A stretch of 64,000 bases of DNA from JACKOB01 sp024234575 (GCA_051208035.1 JBPJFZ010000020.1:1-64000); one strand, 5' to 3'. Positions 1-8,350 are shown, numbered from the stretch's first letter. A program made the numbers and translations. Notes: generated by a model from the sequence alone, not told the origin.

Positions 1-1
1 T

Positions 2-100
2 GCTGACGCCATCTTAGATAGGCTTTTACACAACGCCTATAAAATTAGTTTGAAAGGAGAATCCATGCGTAAAAAACAAGCGAATCTTGACCAACTGTGA
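2..100 (+). CDS. istB: IS21-family helper ATPase IstB, C-terminal end only
   Basis: The first 100 bases read as the last 32 residues of an IstB-type transposition helper ATPase, running through LDRLLHNAYKISLKGESMRK to a TGA at 98-100. This basic tail is typical of IstB/DnaC-like proteins encoded with the IS21 transposase IstA. Only the tail is visible because the window starts inside the gene, so it cannot be said whether the element is intact. It shows that an insertion sequence lies directly left of this window. Family assignment rests on recall of the IstB C-terminus. Confidence 0.75.
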   Translation, partial: ADAILDRLLHNAYKISLKGESMRKKQANLDQL

Positions 101-153
101 ACACTTAAGGTAAAAGTGCCGCATCTGCAAGAATAAGGGGTGGAAGTGTTCAC
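97..153. repeat. Candidate right end of the IS21-like element
   Basis: A perfect 10-bp inverted repeat, GTGAACACTT at 97-106 and AAGTGTTCAC at 144-153, sits across the stop codon of istB. IS21-family ends carry terminal and subterminal repeats next to the istB 3' end, so this is probably the right end. The left end is outside the window, so the exact boundary and any target duplication cannot be set. Confidence 0.45.
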
Positions 154-198
154 GCTAAGCAAAAATCAGCGTTCATAGTTATAAAAATACGCAGAGAG

Positions 199-966
199 AT
201 GAAAATGAGTTATGTACTAATCACTGGCGCAAGTTCCGGCATTGGAGCAGTCTTCGCAAAACAACTGGCAGAACAAGGGCAAAACCTTATATTAAGTGCT
301 CGACGTAAAGAAAAGCTGGATGAGCTGGCTAATCAACTTAGCCAACAATACGGCATCAAAGTAGAAACTCTGAGTGCCGATCTGGCCAACACCGATGGCA
401 GCAAAACACTGGCAGATGCTATCGTCGAAAAAGGCTGGAAAGTAAATGGACTGATTAACAATGCAGGCTTCGGAGATCGAGGATTATTCAGCGATCTTAC
501 CCTGGACCGCCAAATTCAAATGATCCAACTGAACGTGACGAGCCTGGTAGACCTGACCCATCGACTACTGCCGCTAATACGTCGTGAAAGAGATGCCTAT
601 ATCATTAACGTTGCATCAACCGCTGCCTTCCAAGCCGGCCCGAAAATGGCGATTTACTACGCGACCAAAGCCTTTGTTCTGTCTTTCTCTGAAGCACTCC
701 ATGAAGAGTTGAAGAACGATAACATTTACGTGAGCACCCTATGCCCTGGCGCCACAGAAACGGAGTTTGCCCAAGAAGCGAATATGACCAATACAAAACT
801 GTTCAAAGCAGGCGCGATGACCGCAGAAGACGTGGTGAAACAATCTCTCAAGAAGAAGAAAAAAGCCATCGTTATAACAGGATGGAAGAATATTTTTGGT
901 GTCTGGTCTGGTAAACTGTCGCCTCGCTGTGTCACCCGTAAACTCGCAGGATGGTTGCAAGCCTGA
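199..966 (+). CDS. SDR family NAD(P)-dependent oxidoreductase
   Basis: This 255-residue protein is a classical short-chain dehydrogenase/reductase. The Rossmann nucleotide-binding motif TGASSGIG is at residues 9-16, NNAG at 87-90, the catalytic Ser near 140, and Tyr153 and Lys157 form the YxxxK pair. The substrate cannot be told from sequence; the group resembles DltE/YqjQ-like dehydrogenases. An ATG at 199 and a second at 205 are both possible starts. The stop overlaps the start of the downstream TetR gene by one base, so the two are probably one transcript and the regulator may control this enzyme. Confidence 0.9.
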   Translation: MKMSYVLITGASSGIGAVFAKQLAEQGQNLILSARRKEKLDELANQLSQQYGIKVETLSADLANTDGSKTLADAIVEKGWKVNGLINNAGFGDRGLFSDLTLDRQIQMIQLNVTSLVDLTHRLLPLIRRERDAYIINVASTAAFQAGPKMAIYYATKAFVLSFSEALHEELKNDNIYVSTLCPGATETEFAQEANMTNTKLFKAGAMTAEDVVKQSLKKKKKAIVITGWKNIFGVWSGKLSPRCVTRKLAGWLQA

Positions 967-1601
967 TGAAGTGCTTGATAAAACAACGTGCCAATAATCC
1001 CGAACAAAAAGCCCTTCGTCGCCAGCAGATTTTGCTGGCCGCGAAGCAGCGTTTCGACGCATCCAGTTATGAAGAGGTGAACCTCAATCATGTAGCGGCG
1101 GATGTCGGCATAACGAAGGCCGCGCTGTATCGTTATTTCAGAAATAAGGAAACGCTTTTTCTCGCGCTTTTTGTCGAAAGCCTCGAAGGCTTAATAGAGA
1201 CCAGACACACACTGGCGTCTTCGGAGTCCTTACCGGATATGATCTGCCAGGTACTTTTGGCTAATCCGACCTTTTGTAAGCTCAGTGCCATTTTACACAC
1301 CATTCTCGAACGTAATCTGACCCACGAAGAAGCCGAAGCCTTTAAGCGTACTTTGCTCGAGTTAACACTGAAGTTTTCCCAGCAAATTCAGAGCTATCCG
1401 AACGGCCCCAAGATCAATCAAGCCGATGCGCTCATTCTACTGATGCAAATTCAACAGGCCCTGATTGGCGTATGGCATATGACCCATCCCATGGGCGCAA
1501 TAGCCGATGTTATCCAGTACCCACCGCTGAACGTATTCAAGCGCAGCTTTGAAGATGCTCTAAAAGAGCATGTTCAAAGCTTGTGCTTGTCGTTTGGTTG
1601 A
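966..1601 (+). CDS. TetR/AcrR family transcriptional regulator
   Basis: The protein has an N-terminal helix-turn-helix region (around VAADVGITKAALYRYFRNKE) typical of TetR repressors, followed by a divergent ligand-binding domain. The chosen ATG at 966 overlaps the SDR stop (TGATG) and gives 211 residues; an in-frame ATG at 951 would add five. Co-transcription with the SDR gene suggests autoregulation and control of that enzyme, which is inference. The ligand is unknown. Confidence 0.85.
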   Translation: MKCLIKQRANNPEQKALRRQQILLAAKQRFDASSYEEVNLNHVAADVGITKAALYRYFRNKETLFLALFVESLEGLIETRHTLASSESLPDMICQVLLANPTFCKLSAILHTILERNLTHEEAEAFKRTLLELTLKFSQQIQSYPNGPKINQADALILLMQIQQALIGVWHMTHPMGAIADVIQYPPLNVFKRSFEDALKEHVQSLCLSFG

Positions 1602-1668
1602 GTCTAGTAAGAGTTGGCTTTTATGGCATGGAGAATCAAAGGGGTCGTATTGAATTAAAAATGATCAA

Positions 1669-2130
1669 TTAACCCTCTTCTTTAACGACAGGCTCAATAG
1701 CAATAATTTCCCCAAAGCGAGCAAAGTCTTTGATGTTGTGTGTTAGAAGACACGGAATATCATAAGCCAGCATGGTGGCGACAATGTTGGTGTCGTGAAC
1801 ACGCTTGCCGCCAATATCATGTTGGCCCATAAGAGAGACCAATTGCTCTGTGACCGCTGGCGTGTCGTCAGCCACATGAAATCGTTGGCAAAATTGTACG
1901 ACTTGTTCCAATACCGTTTCTTTGGGTGGCGTGGTGAATGATGATTGGGGACGAGTCATAGTCACCAAGTATTCGCGCAAAACCTGCCGACTAATCCACA
2001 TCGGGCGCCCTTCATGGTGGGCGCGTATCAGTGCTTCCAGCGCTGGAGCATGGAAGGAAGACCCCATGACATTGGCATAAATCAGGGCGTTGGTGTCAAT
2101 GAATACCGGCTTAGCGTCCGTCATCGCCAT
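1669..2130 (-). CDS. PIN-domain toxin (VapC-like ribonuclease)
   Basis: This 153-residue protein has the PIN nuclease acidic set: Asp12 in FIDTNAL, Glu53, Asp113 in HDTNIVATM and Asp135 near the C-terminus. These residues would hold Mg2+ in VapC-type toxins, which cut tRNA or rRNA. The start is preceded by GAGG at good spacing. It overlaps the 3' end of the upstream small gene by 20 bases, the usual antitoxin-toxin arrangement. The RNA target cannot be predicted. Confidence 0.85.
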   Translation of the reverse strand: MAMTDAKPVFIDTNALIYANVMGSSFHAPALEALIRAHHEGRPMWISRQVLREYLVTMTRPQSSFTTPPKETVLEQVVQFCQRFHVADDTPAVTEQLVSLMGQHDIGGKRVHDTNIVATMLAYDIPCLLTHNIKDFARFGEIIAIEPVVKEEG

Positions 2131-2341
2131 ACATTTCCTCTCGACTTAAATTCAAGTTTTCTGGCCAGTCATCAATGCGGACAACAGGAAATTCAAATGA
2201 CTCATTCTTTGATTGTGCAGCTTGTTGGCGTTTAGCCCGCTGACTTAAAAAGTCCACAAAATCTTCGACTTCGGCAACGCGGTCAGCGGGAAGGTGGCGA
2301 ATCTTATCGACCAAATGTTCGATGGTTTGGGCTGTGTTCAT
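2111..2341 (-). CDS. Putative antitoxin of the PIN-domain module
   Basis: This 76-residue protein lies directly upstream of and overlapping the PIN toxin. Its N-terminal half (LPADRVAEVEDFVDFLSQR) resembles DUF2281/VapB-type antitoxins, which use this helix for dimerisation. Its acidic, Trp- and Pro-containing C-terminal tail is the kind of segment that wraps the toxin. Function is inferred from size, overlap and partner. Antitoxins of this type usually repress their own promoter, which would lie just upstream of 2341. Confidence 0.75.
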   Translation of the reverse strand: MNTAQTIEHLVDKIRHLPADRVAEVEDFVDFLSQRAKRQQAAQSKNESFEFPVVRIDDWPENLNLSREEMYGDDGR

Positions 2342-2355
2342 GGTGATTCTCTCCG

Positions 2356-2730
2356 CTAGTTACTGATCGGTGACTCTGAAATTTGCGCTGCTTTTAAATA
2401 GGTGTCAATCACCTGCACAAGCTGGCGTTTCTCTTTGTTTGGTAGCTTCTCAATTTGCTGAAAGCGACGTTGTAAGCGAGTATCGGGTTGTTGCGTTTTC
2501 TTAATTGGCTTTAAACCCAAGAGTTCATCCGTGGTGACGTTCAATAGTTTAGCTAATTTAGGCAGCATCGCCGCAGGTGGATACTCTGAATGGCCTTCAT
2601 AGTAGGACACCATACGTTGAGTGACTCCTAACTCTTCGGCGATTTCTACTTGGGTATACCCCGCCTTCTTTCGCAAAGAAACTAATCGTTTACCAAAATC
2701 GGTCAATTCCTCAATGTTCTGCTTAGGCAT
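2356..2730 (-). CDS. XRE-family helix-turn-helix regulator
   Basis: The protein has a Cro/C1-type HTH (LRKKAGYTQVEIAEELGVTQ and the following helix) in its first 65 residues, then a short tail with a basic helix. The ATG at 2730 is preceded by GGGA at 8 bases and gives 124 residues; ATGs at 2739 and 2787 are also in frame. It sits directly upstream of the toxin-antitoxin pair on the same strand and could belong to that mobile patch. The operator is not recognisable. Confidence 0.8.
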   Translation of the reverse strand: MPKQNIEELTDFGKRLVSLRKKAGYTQVEIAEELGVTQRMVSYYEGHSEYPPAAMLPKLAKLLNVTTDELLGLKPIKKTQQPDTRLQRRFQQIEKLPNKEKRQLVQVIDTYLKAAQISESPISN

Positions 2731-2771
2731 GGTCGACATCCCATGAGAATGAGTGTATATGATGAAGAACG

Positions 2772-3173
2772 CTAAATAAAGCAACACACAAAAGAAGCAG
2801 AATTTGGGGTCAGTGTAAAAACTCGTTCAGACAAGAGCTCGCCATCTCGCCACTTTTGCACAATCGATGGGCCTTTATACAGTGATGTCCAGCGCGCCAA
2901 AACCTCCTCCATCGACCATGAAAAGCTTTCACCCTCGCAGAGTTTAAGCACCAGGTGAAAGTGATTAGACATCACCGCATAAGCGCAGATATCTACCGAA
3001 AAAAGTGACGAAAGCAGGCGAATTCTGTCTTCAATCCACTGCCGCCGGTGCTCAAAGCTTTGGCCGGTGTCACGATCAATACCACAGAGAAAAGTCCGGC
3101 GCACACAACGGGAGACAATATGGTAATAAGGAGTGTCTTGAATAGAGACTTGAGTCTTGCGAGGCTGTGTCAT
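2772..3173 (-). pseudogene. Truncated REP-associated tyrosine transposase (Y1_Tnp/RAYT-like)
   Basis: The 133-residue reading frame matches the N-terminal third of a COG1943-type transposase: TPYYHIVSRCVRRTFLCG near the start and the metal-binding HUH motif His71-Phe-His73 in SNHFHLVL. Family members are usually about 200-330 residues and carry the catalytic Tyr further downstream. Here the match stops after GELLSE and the remaining residues look unrelated, so the nuclease is broken. The frame runs into the sequence TTTACACTGACCCC (minus strand, about 2806-2819), a phrase recalled as frequent beside such genes. It is the likely relic of the machinery that spread the REP-like repeats nearby. 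Confidence 0.75.
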
Positions 3174-3251
3174 GGCAAAATCCTTTTTGCTAGAGTTACG
3201 GGGGATTTTGTCTTAAATGGTTTTTTTTGGCAATTGGGGATTTCTATACTT

Positions 3252-3267
3252 GGGGTGCCTGTCCTGC
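3252..3267 (+). repeat. REP-like repeat, copy 1
   Basis: The 16-bp sequence GGGGTGCCTGTCCTGC recurs identically at 4947-4962, and 12 bp of it (GGGTGCCTGTCC) recur at 30139-30150. The copy lies about 80 bp from the start of the broken RAYT gene, the usual genomic partner of REP sequences. It is followed by an imperfect inverted repeat (CCTGCCGTTTGCTGAAGAGCAGG). Confidence 0.6.
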
Positions 3268-3350
3268 CGTTTGCTGAAGAGCAGGTTAGATCGTAACTAC
3301 ACCGAGATTTCTTAAATGAATCAGGAAATATAGGCAGTATTGGAGTTTTA

Positions 3351-4196
3351 ATGGAATCAATTCTCAAATGGCTAGCATGTTTTTTATTAGGAAGCTGCTT
3401 AACAGTAATTTTGTTTGTGACTTTCGGAGATGAAGATTTTAAGCAGAACCTGGCGTGGTCAGTGAAAGATCAACCTAAACTTACGTTGGAAAGTTTTGAT
3501 CTTCATCTGCCCAGTGTTGAAGATCCGCGTGTAATGATTCAATTAGCCTACAAAATGATCGAGACCAATAAGCCCTTTCATGCCATTGCTTTAGTCGAAA
3601 AGGCATTGGCGAAGGCCAAAGAATTAAACGACTTAGACCTGCAGGCAGAAGCTCATTACACCAATGGAGCAATATTACATACCGAAGCCTTTAATAACTA
3701 TCGCATGATTATGGATGAAGTTGGCGTTGATTATCTGAAACTGGCCGGCTTTAAAACCTCGCTGCAACTTTATCAGGAAAACAACAATCTCGCTGGCGTC
3801 GCCTTGGCCAACTTTGCCTTAGGTTGGTATAACTACGGGAGAGCTCGCCCTTTTATGTGCGGCTATTTTGAGCGTGCGCGACAGGCAATGGCAAGGGTCG
3901 AGGATCTGACCTGGTTGAACACAACCTATGTGGCAGATGAGTATTCCAGCTTTGAAGAGCAGTTGCTTGCTGCAGAAAACCGGCCACGCCTTACGAAGTG
4001 TAACGAGTTTACCTCGCAGCCTGACTTCTGGGAGAAATTTGAAACAGGACATGGTTTTGGCTACACCCCATTTAACAATCAAAAACGGCCGTTTACTTTT
4101 CCACCTTTAAAGTGTGAACAAGCATGTCAAAAAATGTGGAAGAACTTGATGGATCAAGTGAAAGCAAATGTGGAGGTGCCAGCTTATGACCTATAA
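3351..4196 (+). CDS. Unknown membrane-anchored protein, possibly TPR-like
   Basis: This 281-residue protein is not recognised. An N-terminal hydrophobic segment (residues 6-25) looks like an uncleaved anchor. Residues 55-170 are rich in helix-forming, Ala- and Leu-containing segments with weak TPR character. The start is supported by GGAG five bases upstream. It overlaps the next gene, so the two are probably translated together. Both are more AT-rich than the flanking genes and both lie between two identical REP-like repeats, which suggests acquisition as a unit. No function is proposed. Confidence 0.7.
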   Translation: MESILKWLACFLLGSCLTVILFVTFGDEDFKQNLAWSVKDQPKLTLESFDLHLPSVEDPRVMIQLAYKMIETNKPFHAIALVEKALAKAKELNDLDLQAEAHYTNGAILHTEAFNNYRMIMDEVGVDYLKLAGFKTSLQLYQENNNLAGVALANFALGWYNYGRARPFMCGYFERARQAMARVEDLTWLNTTYVADEYSSFEEQLLAAENRPRLTKCNEFTSQPDFWEKFETGHGFGYTPFNNQKRPFTFPPLKCEQACQKMWKNLMDQVKANVEVPAYDL

Positions 4197-4965
4197 ATTA
4201 GGTGTTTCTGATATAAAAGCTGAAAATTTAAAATTGTACTTCTTAGTATTTGTAATTGGAGTGATCTGTGCCTTGGTGCTGTTATACAAGGTCAACTCGA
4301 TGGGTCACGATATCAAAGTGACTACTTTCAAACATCAGCTCTACAAGTCCTGCGTGGAAAATGCCGGGGACTATGTGTTTCGCAAAGTCGAAGGAGTGGA
4401 AGGGGTAGCCCAGTTAAGATTGAGGGAATGGGGGGGGTACGGTGATTGGAAGAGTCGTTCTGAGTACCCGTATGATTTTTACGGGTATGATTCTTATGAA
4501 ATAAGAAACGCTGAGTTCTTTTATGTAAGTCCGCCGTTCAGCAACTTTATATTTTTTGAGAGCCCCATGTTGACTGACCGTTTCAAGTTTCCGCCCAATA
4601 ATGCCAGCAACGACCATATCCCTGCTGTTACGGTTGATCCAAATCCAAAATACAGGCGCTTTTCTGGCTATCGCCAGAGAGAATCAAAAATGAAGGAAGA
4701 GCATGTAGCAGAGTTAATGAGTCATTTCGGATTTACCTTTCAGGAAGTGCACACAGAAAGTGATGATTTGTTTGGTGTAATAGGGAGTGACCTTATAGTC
4801 GTAGAGATAGCGACAGGTGAGGTATTAGGTTTACGAAAGGGCTATTGGTCCATTGAAGATATAAATACGAGTCCAATCTGTCCATTTGGAGTTGATTGGA
4901 GTCTTTCATATAAATTTGTTTCAAAAGTACTAGTGGCTAATTACTCGGGGTGCCTGTCCTGCTAA
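4186..4965 (+). CDS. Unknown membrane-anchored protein, partner of the preceding gene
   Basis: The protein has 259 residues from the ATG at 4186, which is preceded by GGAGG (4172-4176); an earlier ATG at 4168 has no ribosome site. Residues about 17-34 form one transmembrane helix. The rest is a soluble, Tyr- and Phe-rich domain without a motif I recognise. It overlaps the upstream gene by 11 bases. Its last residues, GCLSC, are encoded by the REP-like repeat copy 2, so the original C-terminus may have been replaced when the repeat arrived. Confidence 0.7.
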   Translation: MTYKLGVSDIKAENLKLYFLVFVIGVICALVLLYKVNSMGHDIKVTTFKHQLYKSCVENAGDYVFRKVEGVEGVAQLRLREWGGYGDWKSRSEYPYDFYGYDSYEIRNAEFFYVSPPFSNFIFFESPMLTDRFKFPPNNASNDHIPAVTVDPNPKYRRFSGYRQRESKMKEEHVAELMSHFGFTFQEVHTESDDLFGVIGSDLIVVEIATGEVLGLRKGYWSIEDINTSPICPFGVDWSLSYKFVSKVLVANYSGCLSC

Positions 4966-4997
4966 GAGACACTGCTGAGAGACATGTGCTAAGAGAC
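4947..4997 (+). repeat. REP-like repeat copy 2 with short direct repeats
   Basis: GGGGTGCCTGTCCTGC (4947-4962) is identical to the copy at 3252. It overlaps three near-identical 10-mers: GCTAAGAGAC at 4961-4970, GCTGAGAGAC at 4974-4983 and GCTAAGAGAC at 4988-4997, spaced 13-14 bp apart. The stop codon of the upstream gene lies within this block. Confidence 0.6.
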
Positions 4998-5103
4998 AAC
5001 GGCGCAATTATTGCTAGTAGAAACCTTAGGCAGACACGCAGCGGCAAGTAGATTTGCAGATGTGTACGATGTCTGTCGAGCCAATACTAACGAGGGTATG
5101 CCA

Positions 5104-6129
5104 ATGCCTCATGACGATTTTAAGCACCTTCATCAATCGGGCCAGACGACTCTGGATACCGTGCTCGTAAACCGGCTAAACCAGGCGATGCTGGCACAGC
5201 ATCTGCCCGCAAGCTTTTGGCAGTCTCTGCATCAGGGCATCATCCCCTGCGCGCAGTATCTTGCCGATTCACACCAGCATTCGGGTACGCACAATAACGC
5301 ACCAATAGTGGGCATTAATGGTGCCCAAGGCACAGGGAAATCTACCTTGGTGCATTTTTTGGCACTGATTCTCGAACACAAACATGGCTTACGCACCGCT
5401 ACCCTGTCGATAGATGACTTTTACCTGTCTAAAAACGCCCGTGGTCTGCTGGCGCAAAAAATTCACCCGCTTCTGGCCACCAGAGGGGTGCCGGGCACCC
5501 ATGATGTCGACTTGGGCATAAGTACGCTTTTACAGCTTAAGCGTGCCGGAAAAAACGATACGGTAACCCTGCCGCGCTTCGATAAAGCCACTGATGATGT
5601 GCTTGCAACAGCACTCTGGCCCACGGTTAACGGCCCTTTTGATATTATTCTGTTCGAAGGCTGGTGCGTTGGCACCCAACCTCAACCCGACCTGGCACTT
5701 ATCCCGCCGGTGAACGCGCTGGAAGAGCAGGAGGACCAGCAAGGCGCCTGGCGTGACTATGTTAATCAACAACTTAGAATCTACTACCCGGCGTGGTTTG
5801 ATCTGCTTGATCAAATGGTATTTTTGCGCACACCGGGGTTCGAACAAGTGCATCGCTGGCGCGCGTTACAGGAAGAAAAGCTGCGCCAATCGTTACTGGC
5901 TGCCGGTACCCCCATCCCAGACACCCTGATGAACACAGAGTCTATCGCCAGATTTGTTGCGCATAATCAGCGACTAACACAATGGAATCTGCAAACATTG
6001 CCGAATACCTCAAATGTGGTATTAGACTTGCAAGAAGACCATCAAATAACGCGCTGCGACATTAGCAAAGGGCGGGACAGTCGCCGGTTGGAAAAAACAG
6101 CTCGCAGGCGCTGCGCCAGTCCATCTTAA
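5104..6129 (+). CDS. Glycerate 3-kinase-like P-loop kinase (GLYK family)
   Basis: The protein has a Walker A motif (GINGAQGTGKST, about residues 70-81 from this start), a DDFYL segment and an LFEGWCVG segment, all typical of plant- and yeast-type D-glycerate 3-kinases. It would phosphorylate D-glycerate with ATP. It heads a four-gene operon for glucosylglycerate, where it can recycle glycerate released by the phosphorylase or feed it to lower glycolysis. The ATG at 5104 has GAGGG seven bases upstream; ATG 5098 and a TTG at 5011 are alternatives. Family members may also be annotated as uridine-kinase-like, but context favours glycerate. Confidence 0.8.
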   Translation: MPHDDFKHLHQSGQTTLDTVLVNRLNQAMLAQHLPASFWQSLHQGIIPCAQYLADSHQHSGTHNNAPIVGINGAQGTGKSTLVHFLALILEHKHGLRTATLSIDDFYLSKNARGLLAQKIHPLLATRGVPGTHDVDLGISTLLQLKRAGKNDTVTLPRFDKATDDVLATALWPTVNGPFDIILFEGWCVGTQPQPDLALIPPVNALEEQEDQQGAWRDYVNQQLRIYYPAWFDLLDQMVFLRTPGFEQVHRWRALQEEKLRQSLLAAGTPIPDTLMNTESIARFVAHNQRLTQWNLQTLPNTSNVVLDLQEDHQITRCDISKGRDSRRLEKTARRRCASPS

Positions 6130-6161
6130 AGTCGGCCGCATTAGGGTCCGGGAGATGATTA

Positions 6162-7067
6162 ATGCCTGACAGAACCGAAAAACTGCTCATATTTACTGAT
6201 CTCGATGGCACTCTGCTCGATCACTTTTCCTACGATTATACAGAAGCGTTGCCTGCCATCGCACAGCTTGAGCAAAGGCATATCCCCTGGATTATCAACA
6301 GTAGTAAAACATTTGCCGAAATTATCGAATTACGCCAGACACTCGGTAATCAACACCCATTTATTGCAGAAAATGGGGCGGTCATTTATATCCCCCGCAA
6401 ACTCTATCAGTGCTGGAATGGCCTCGGTTTAATGCAAGCCCTGAAGACACAGGCCGATGAGGCATATCCGGCATGGCATAAAATCATCCTCGGCAAAACC
6501 TGCGGGCAGATGCGGCCTTTTCTGGACATGGCAAAAAAACAGTTTCAGTTCGAGTGTTTAACAGAGCTACCCGATAGCGATGTCATGAAGCTGACCGGCT
6601 TGTTGCCAGCGCAAGCGCAAAAGGCGAAAAACCGACAGTTTAGTGAGCCGTTAGTGTGGCATGACAACGATGATGCACTGGCTGCGCTGACCACTCAGGC
6701 CCATGCCGCCTCATTAAAAGTACAGCGGGGTGGCCGCTTTGTACACCTGATGGGGCAAGCAGACAAGGGCGTCGCACTGGCAACCTTGTGCGCGCTATAT
6801 CAACAGCAGGCACCCCAAACCAAGCTTACCAGCGTTGCTCTCGGTGATGGTGAAAACGATGTGCCGATGCTGTTAAAAGCCAACATTGCCGTCTTTATTA
6901 CCTCGCCTGTGCATCCAACACCTGCCTACCCAAGCAAATTTGCGCCTGCGCAAAAAACGATGATTAGCCCCCATCATGGGCCAAGGGGTTGGAATAGTGC
7001 AGTGCTTGAAATTCTCAGCCAACAGCAATCGCCATCTAACCAAGCGAACTTGCAATATAACGCTTAA
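6162..7067 (+). CDS. Glucosyl-3-phosphoglycerate phosphatase (HAD-IIB, MPGP family)
   Basis: This 301-residue HAD-superfamily phosphatase has its nucleophile motif FTDLDGT with Asp13 and Asp15 and the distal GDGENDVPML motif. It belongs to the mannosyl-3-phosphoglycerate phosphatase group, which also dephosphorylates the glucosyl compound. Next to a GpgS-type synthase it should convert glucosyl-3-phosphoglycerate to glucosylglycerate. It lies 32 bases after the kinase and 24 before the synthase, in one operon. Specificity for glucosyl over mannosyl substrate is inferred from context. Confidence 0.85.
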   Translation: MPDRTEKLLIFTDLDGTLLDHFSYDYTEALPAIAQLEQRHIPWIINSSKTFAEIIELRQTLGNQHPFIAENGAVIYIPRKLYQCWNGLGLMQALKTQADEAYPAWHKIILGKTCGQMRPFLDMAKKQFQFECLTELPDSDVMKLTGLLPAQAQKAKNRQFSEPLVWHDNDDALAALTTQAHAASLKVQRGGRFVHLMGQADKGVALATLCALYQQQAPQTKLTSVALGDGENDVPMLLKANIAVFITSPVHPTPAYPSKFAPAQKTMISPHHGPRGWNSAVLEILSQQQSPSNQANLQYNA

Positions 7068-7091
7068 CAACCAATAAACGGAGCCTATCCG

Positions 7092-8318
7092 ATGGGAGAC
7101 TTTTACCAAAACGGCATTATTACCACCCTTCATAATCTGTCCCGGAGACCATTAGAGGACATGGAAGCAGAGCTGGTCGAATTCGCCAAGGTCAGACCGC
7201 TCGGACTGGTATTACCGTGCCTCTATTCCGAACTGCAAACCGCTGCGATGCCTAATATCACCCAACAACTTTGCAAGGTGCCGTACCTTAGTGAAATTAT
7301 TATCGGGCTCGACCGGGCAAGTGAAGCAGAGTACAGGGACGCGCTGGCCTTCTTCGCTCAACTACCACAACGCTATCGGGTGCTATGGAATGATGGCCCC
7401 CGGCTGCGCGCCATCGATGCCGAGCTTGCGCAGCAGAATCTGGCCCCAAAAGAGGCAGGTAAAGGTCGTAATGTCTGGTATTGCCTTGGCTATTCACTGG
7501 CCTCCAACCGAACCGAATCCGTTGCCTTGCATGATTGCGATATTGTCACCTACGACCGGGAACTATTAGCCAGATTAATCTACCCCGTGGCCAACCCCAG
7601 CTTTAACTACGAGTTCTGCAAAGGGTTTTACGCCCGCGTGGCCAACGGCAAGATTAATGGTCGGGTCAGCCGCTTGCTGGTAACGCCACTGTTACGTGCA
7701 TTAAAGAAGGTGTTTGGTGCGCTGGATTATCTTGAGTACCTCGATAGCTATCGCTACCCACTGGCGGGGGAGTTTTCATTCAGGAAGGATGTGATCAACG
7801 ATATCCGTATACCAAGTGATTGGGGGCTGGAAATTGGCGTGCTGAGCGAAGTTAAGCGCAATTACGCCACCAATCGCCTGTGTCAGGTCGACATCGCTGA
7901 TATCTACGATCATAAACACCAGAAGCTGTCAGCCGAAAACGAGAATGCCGGTCTGTCAAAAATGTCTATCGACATTACCAAAGCAATCTTCCGCAAATTG
8001 GCCACTAACGGCACCGTTTTCAGCCAGGAAACCTTTCGGACAATTAAGGCAACCTATTTTCGCGTGGCCCTCGACTTCGTAGAAACCTACCGCAATGATG
8101 CCGAAATTAACGGTCTTTCGTTAGACGTACATGAAGAAGAAAAAGCCGTTGAGTTGTTTGCCCAAAACATCATGAAAGCCGGTAACCACTTTCTCGAATA
8201 CCCGATGGAGACACCTTTTATTCCGTGCTGGAACCGTGTAAGAAGCGCCATTCCCGACATCATGACACGCATGTACAAAGCCGTTGATGACGACATGCAA
8301 GAGTTCGGCGCGTCCTAA
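7092..8318 (+). CDS. gpgS: Glucosyl-3-phosphoglycerate synthase (GT81)
   Basis: This 408-residue glycosyltransferase resembles GpgS. It has a nucleotide-sugar domain with LVLPCLYSEL and IIIGLDRA segments, GKGRNVW, and the metal-binding DCD at residues 148-150 in ALHDCDIVTYDRELL. It would transfer glucose from NDP-glucose to 3-phosphoglycerate, the first step of glucosylglycerate synthesis. This solute accumulates under salt stress or nitrogen limitation in several bacteria. The neighbours supply the matching phosphatase and phosphorylase. A mannosyl-3-phosphoglycerate synthase is less likely because those belong to GT55 or GT78. Confidence 0.85.
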   Translation: MGDFYQNGIITTLHNLSRRPLEDMEAELVEFAKVRPLGLVLPCLYSELQTAAMPNITQQLCKVPYLSEIIIGLDRASEAEYRDALAFFAQLPQRYRVLWNDGPRLRAIDAELAQQNLAPKEAGKGRNVWYCLGYSLASNRTESVALHDCDIVTYDRELLARLIYPVANPSFNYEFCKGFYARVANGKINGRVSRLLVTPLLRALKKVFGALDYLEYLDSYRYPLAGEFSFRKDVINDIRIPSDWGLEIGVLSEVKRNYATNRLCQVDIADIYDHKHQKLSAENENAGLSKMSIDITKAIFRKLATNGTVFSQETFRTIKATYFRVALDFVETYRNDAEINGLSLDVHEEEKAVELFAQNIMKAGNHFLEYPMETPFIPCWNRVRSAIPDIMTRMYKAVDDDMQEFGAS

Positions 8319-8350
8319 GTTTACTGCCCCCCTTCGTTAACGAGGTCAAG

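Noticed and set aside
726..1091. Minus-strand frames of 107-121 codons over the SDR and TetR genes
   Set aside because: They are shadows of two well-supported genes on the plus strand.
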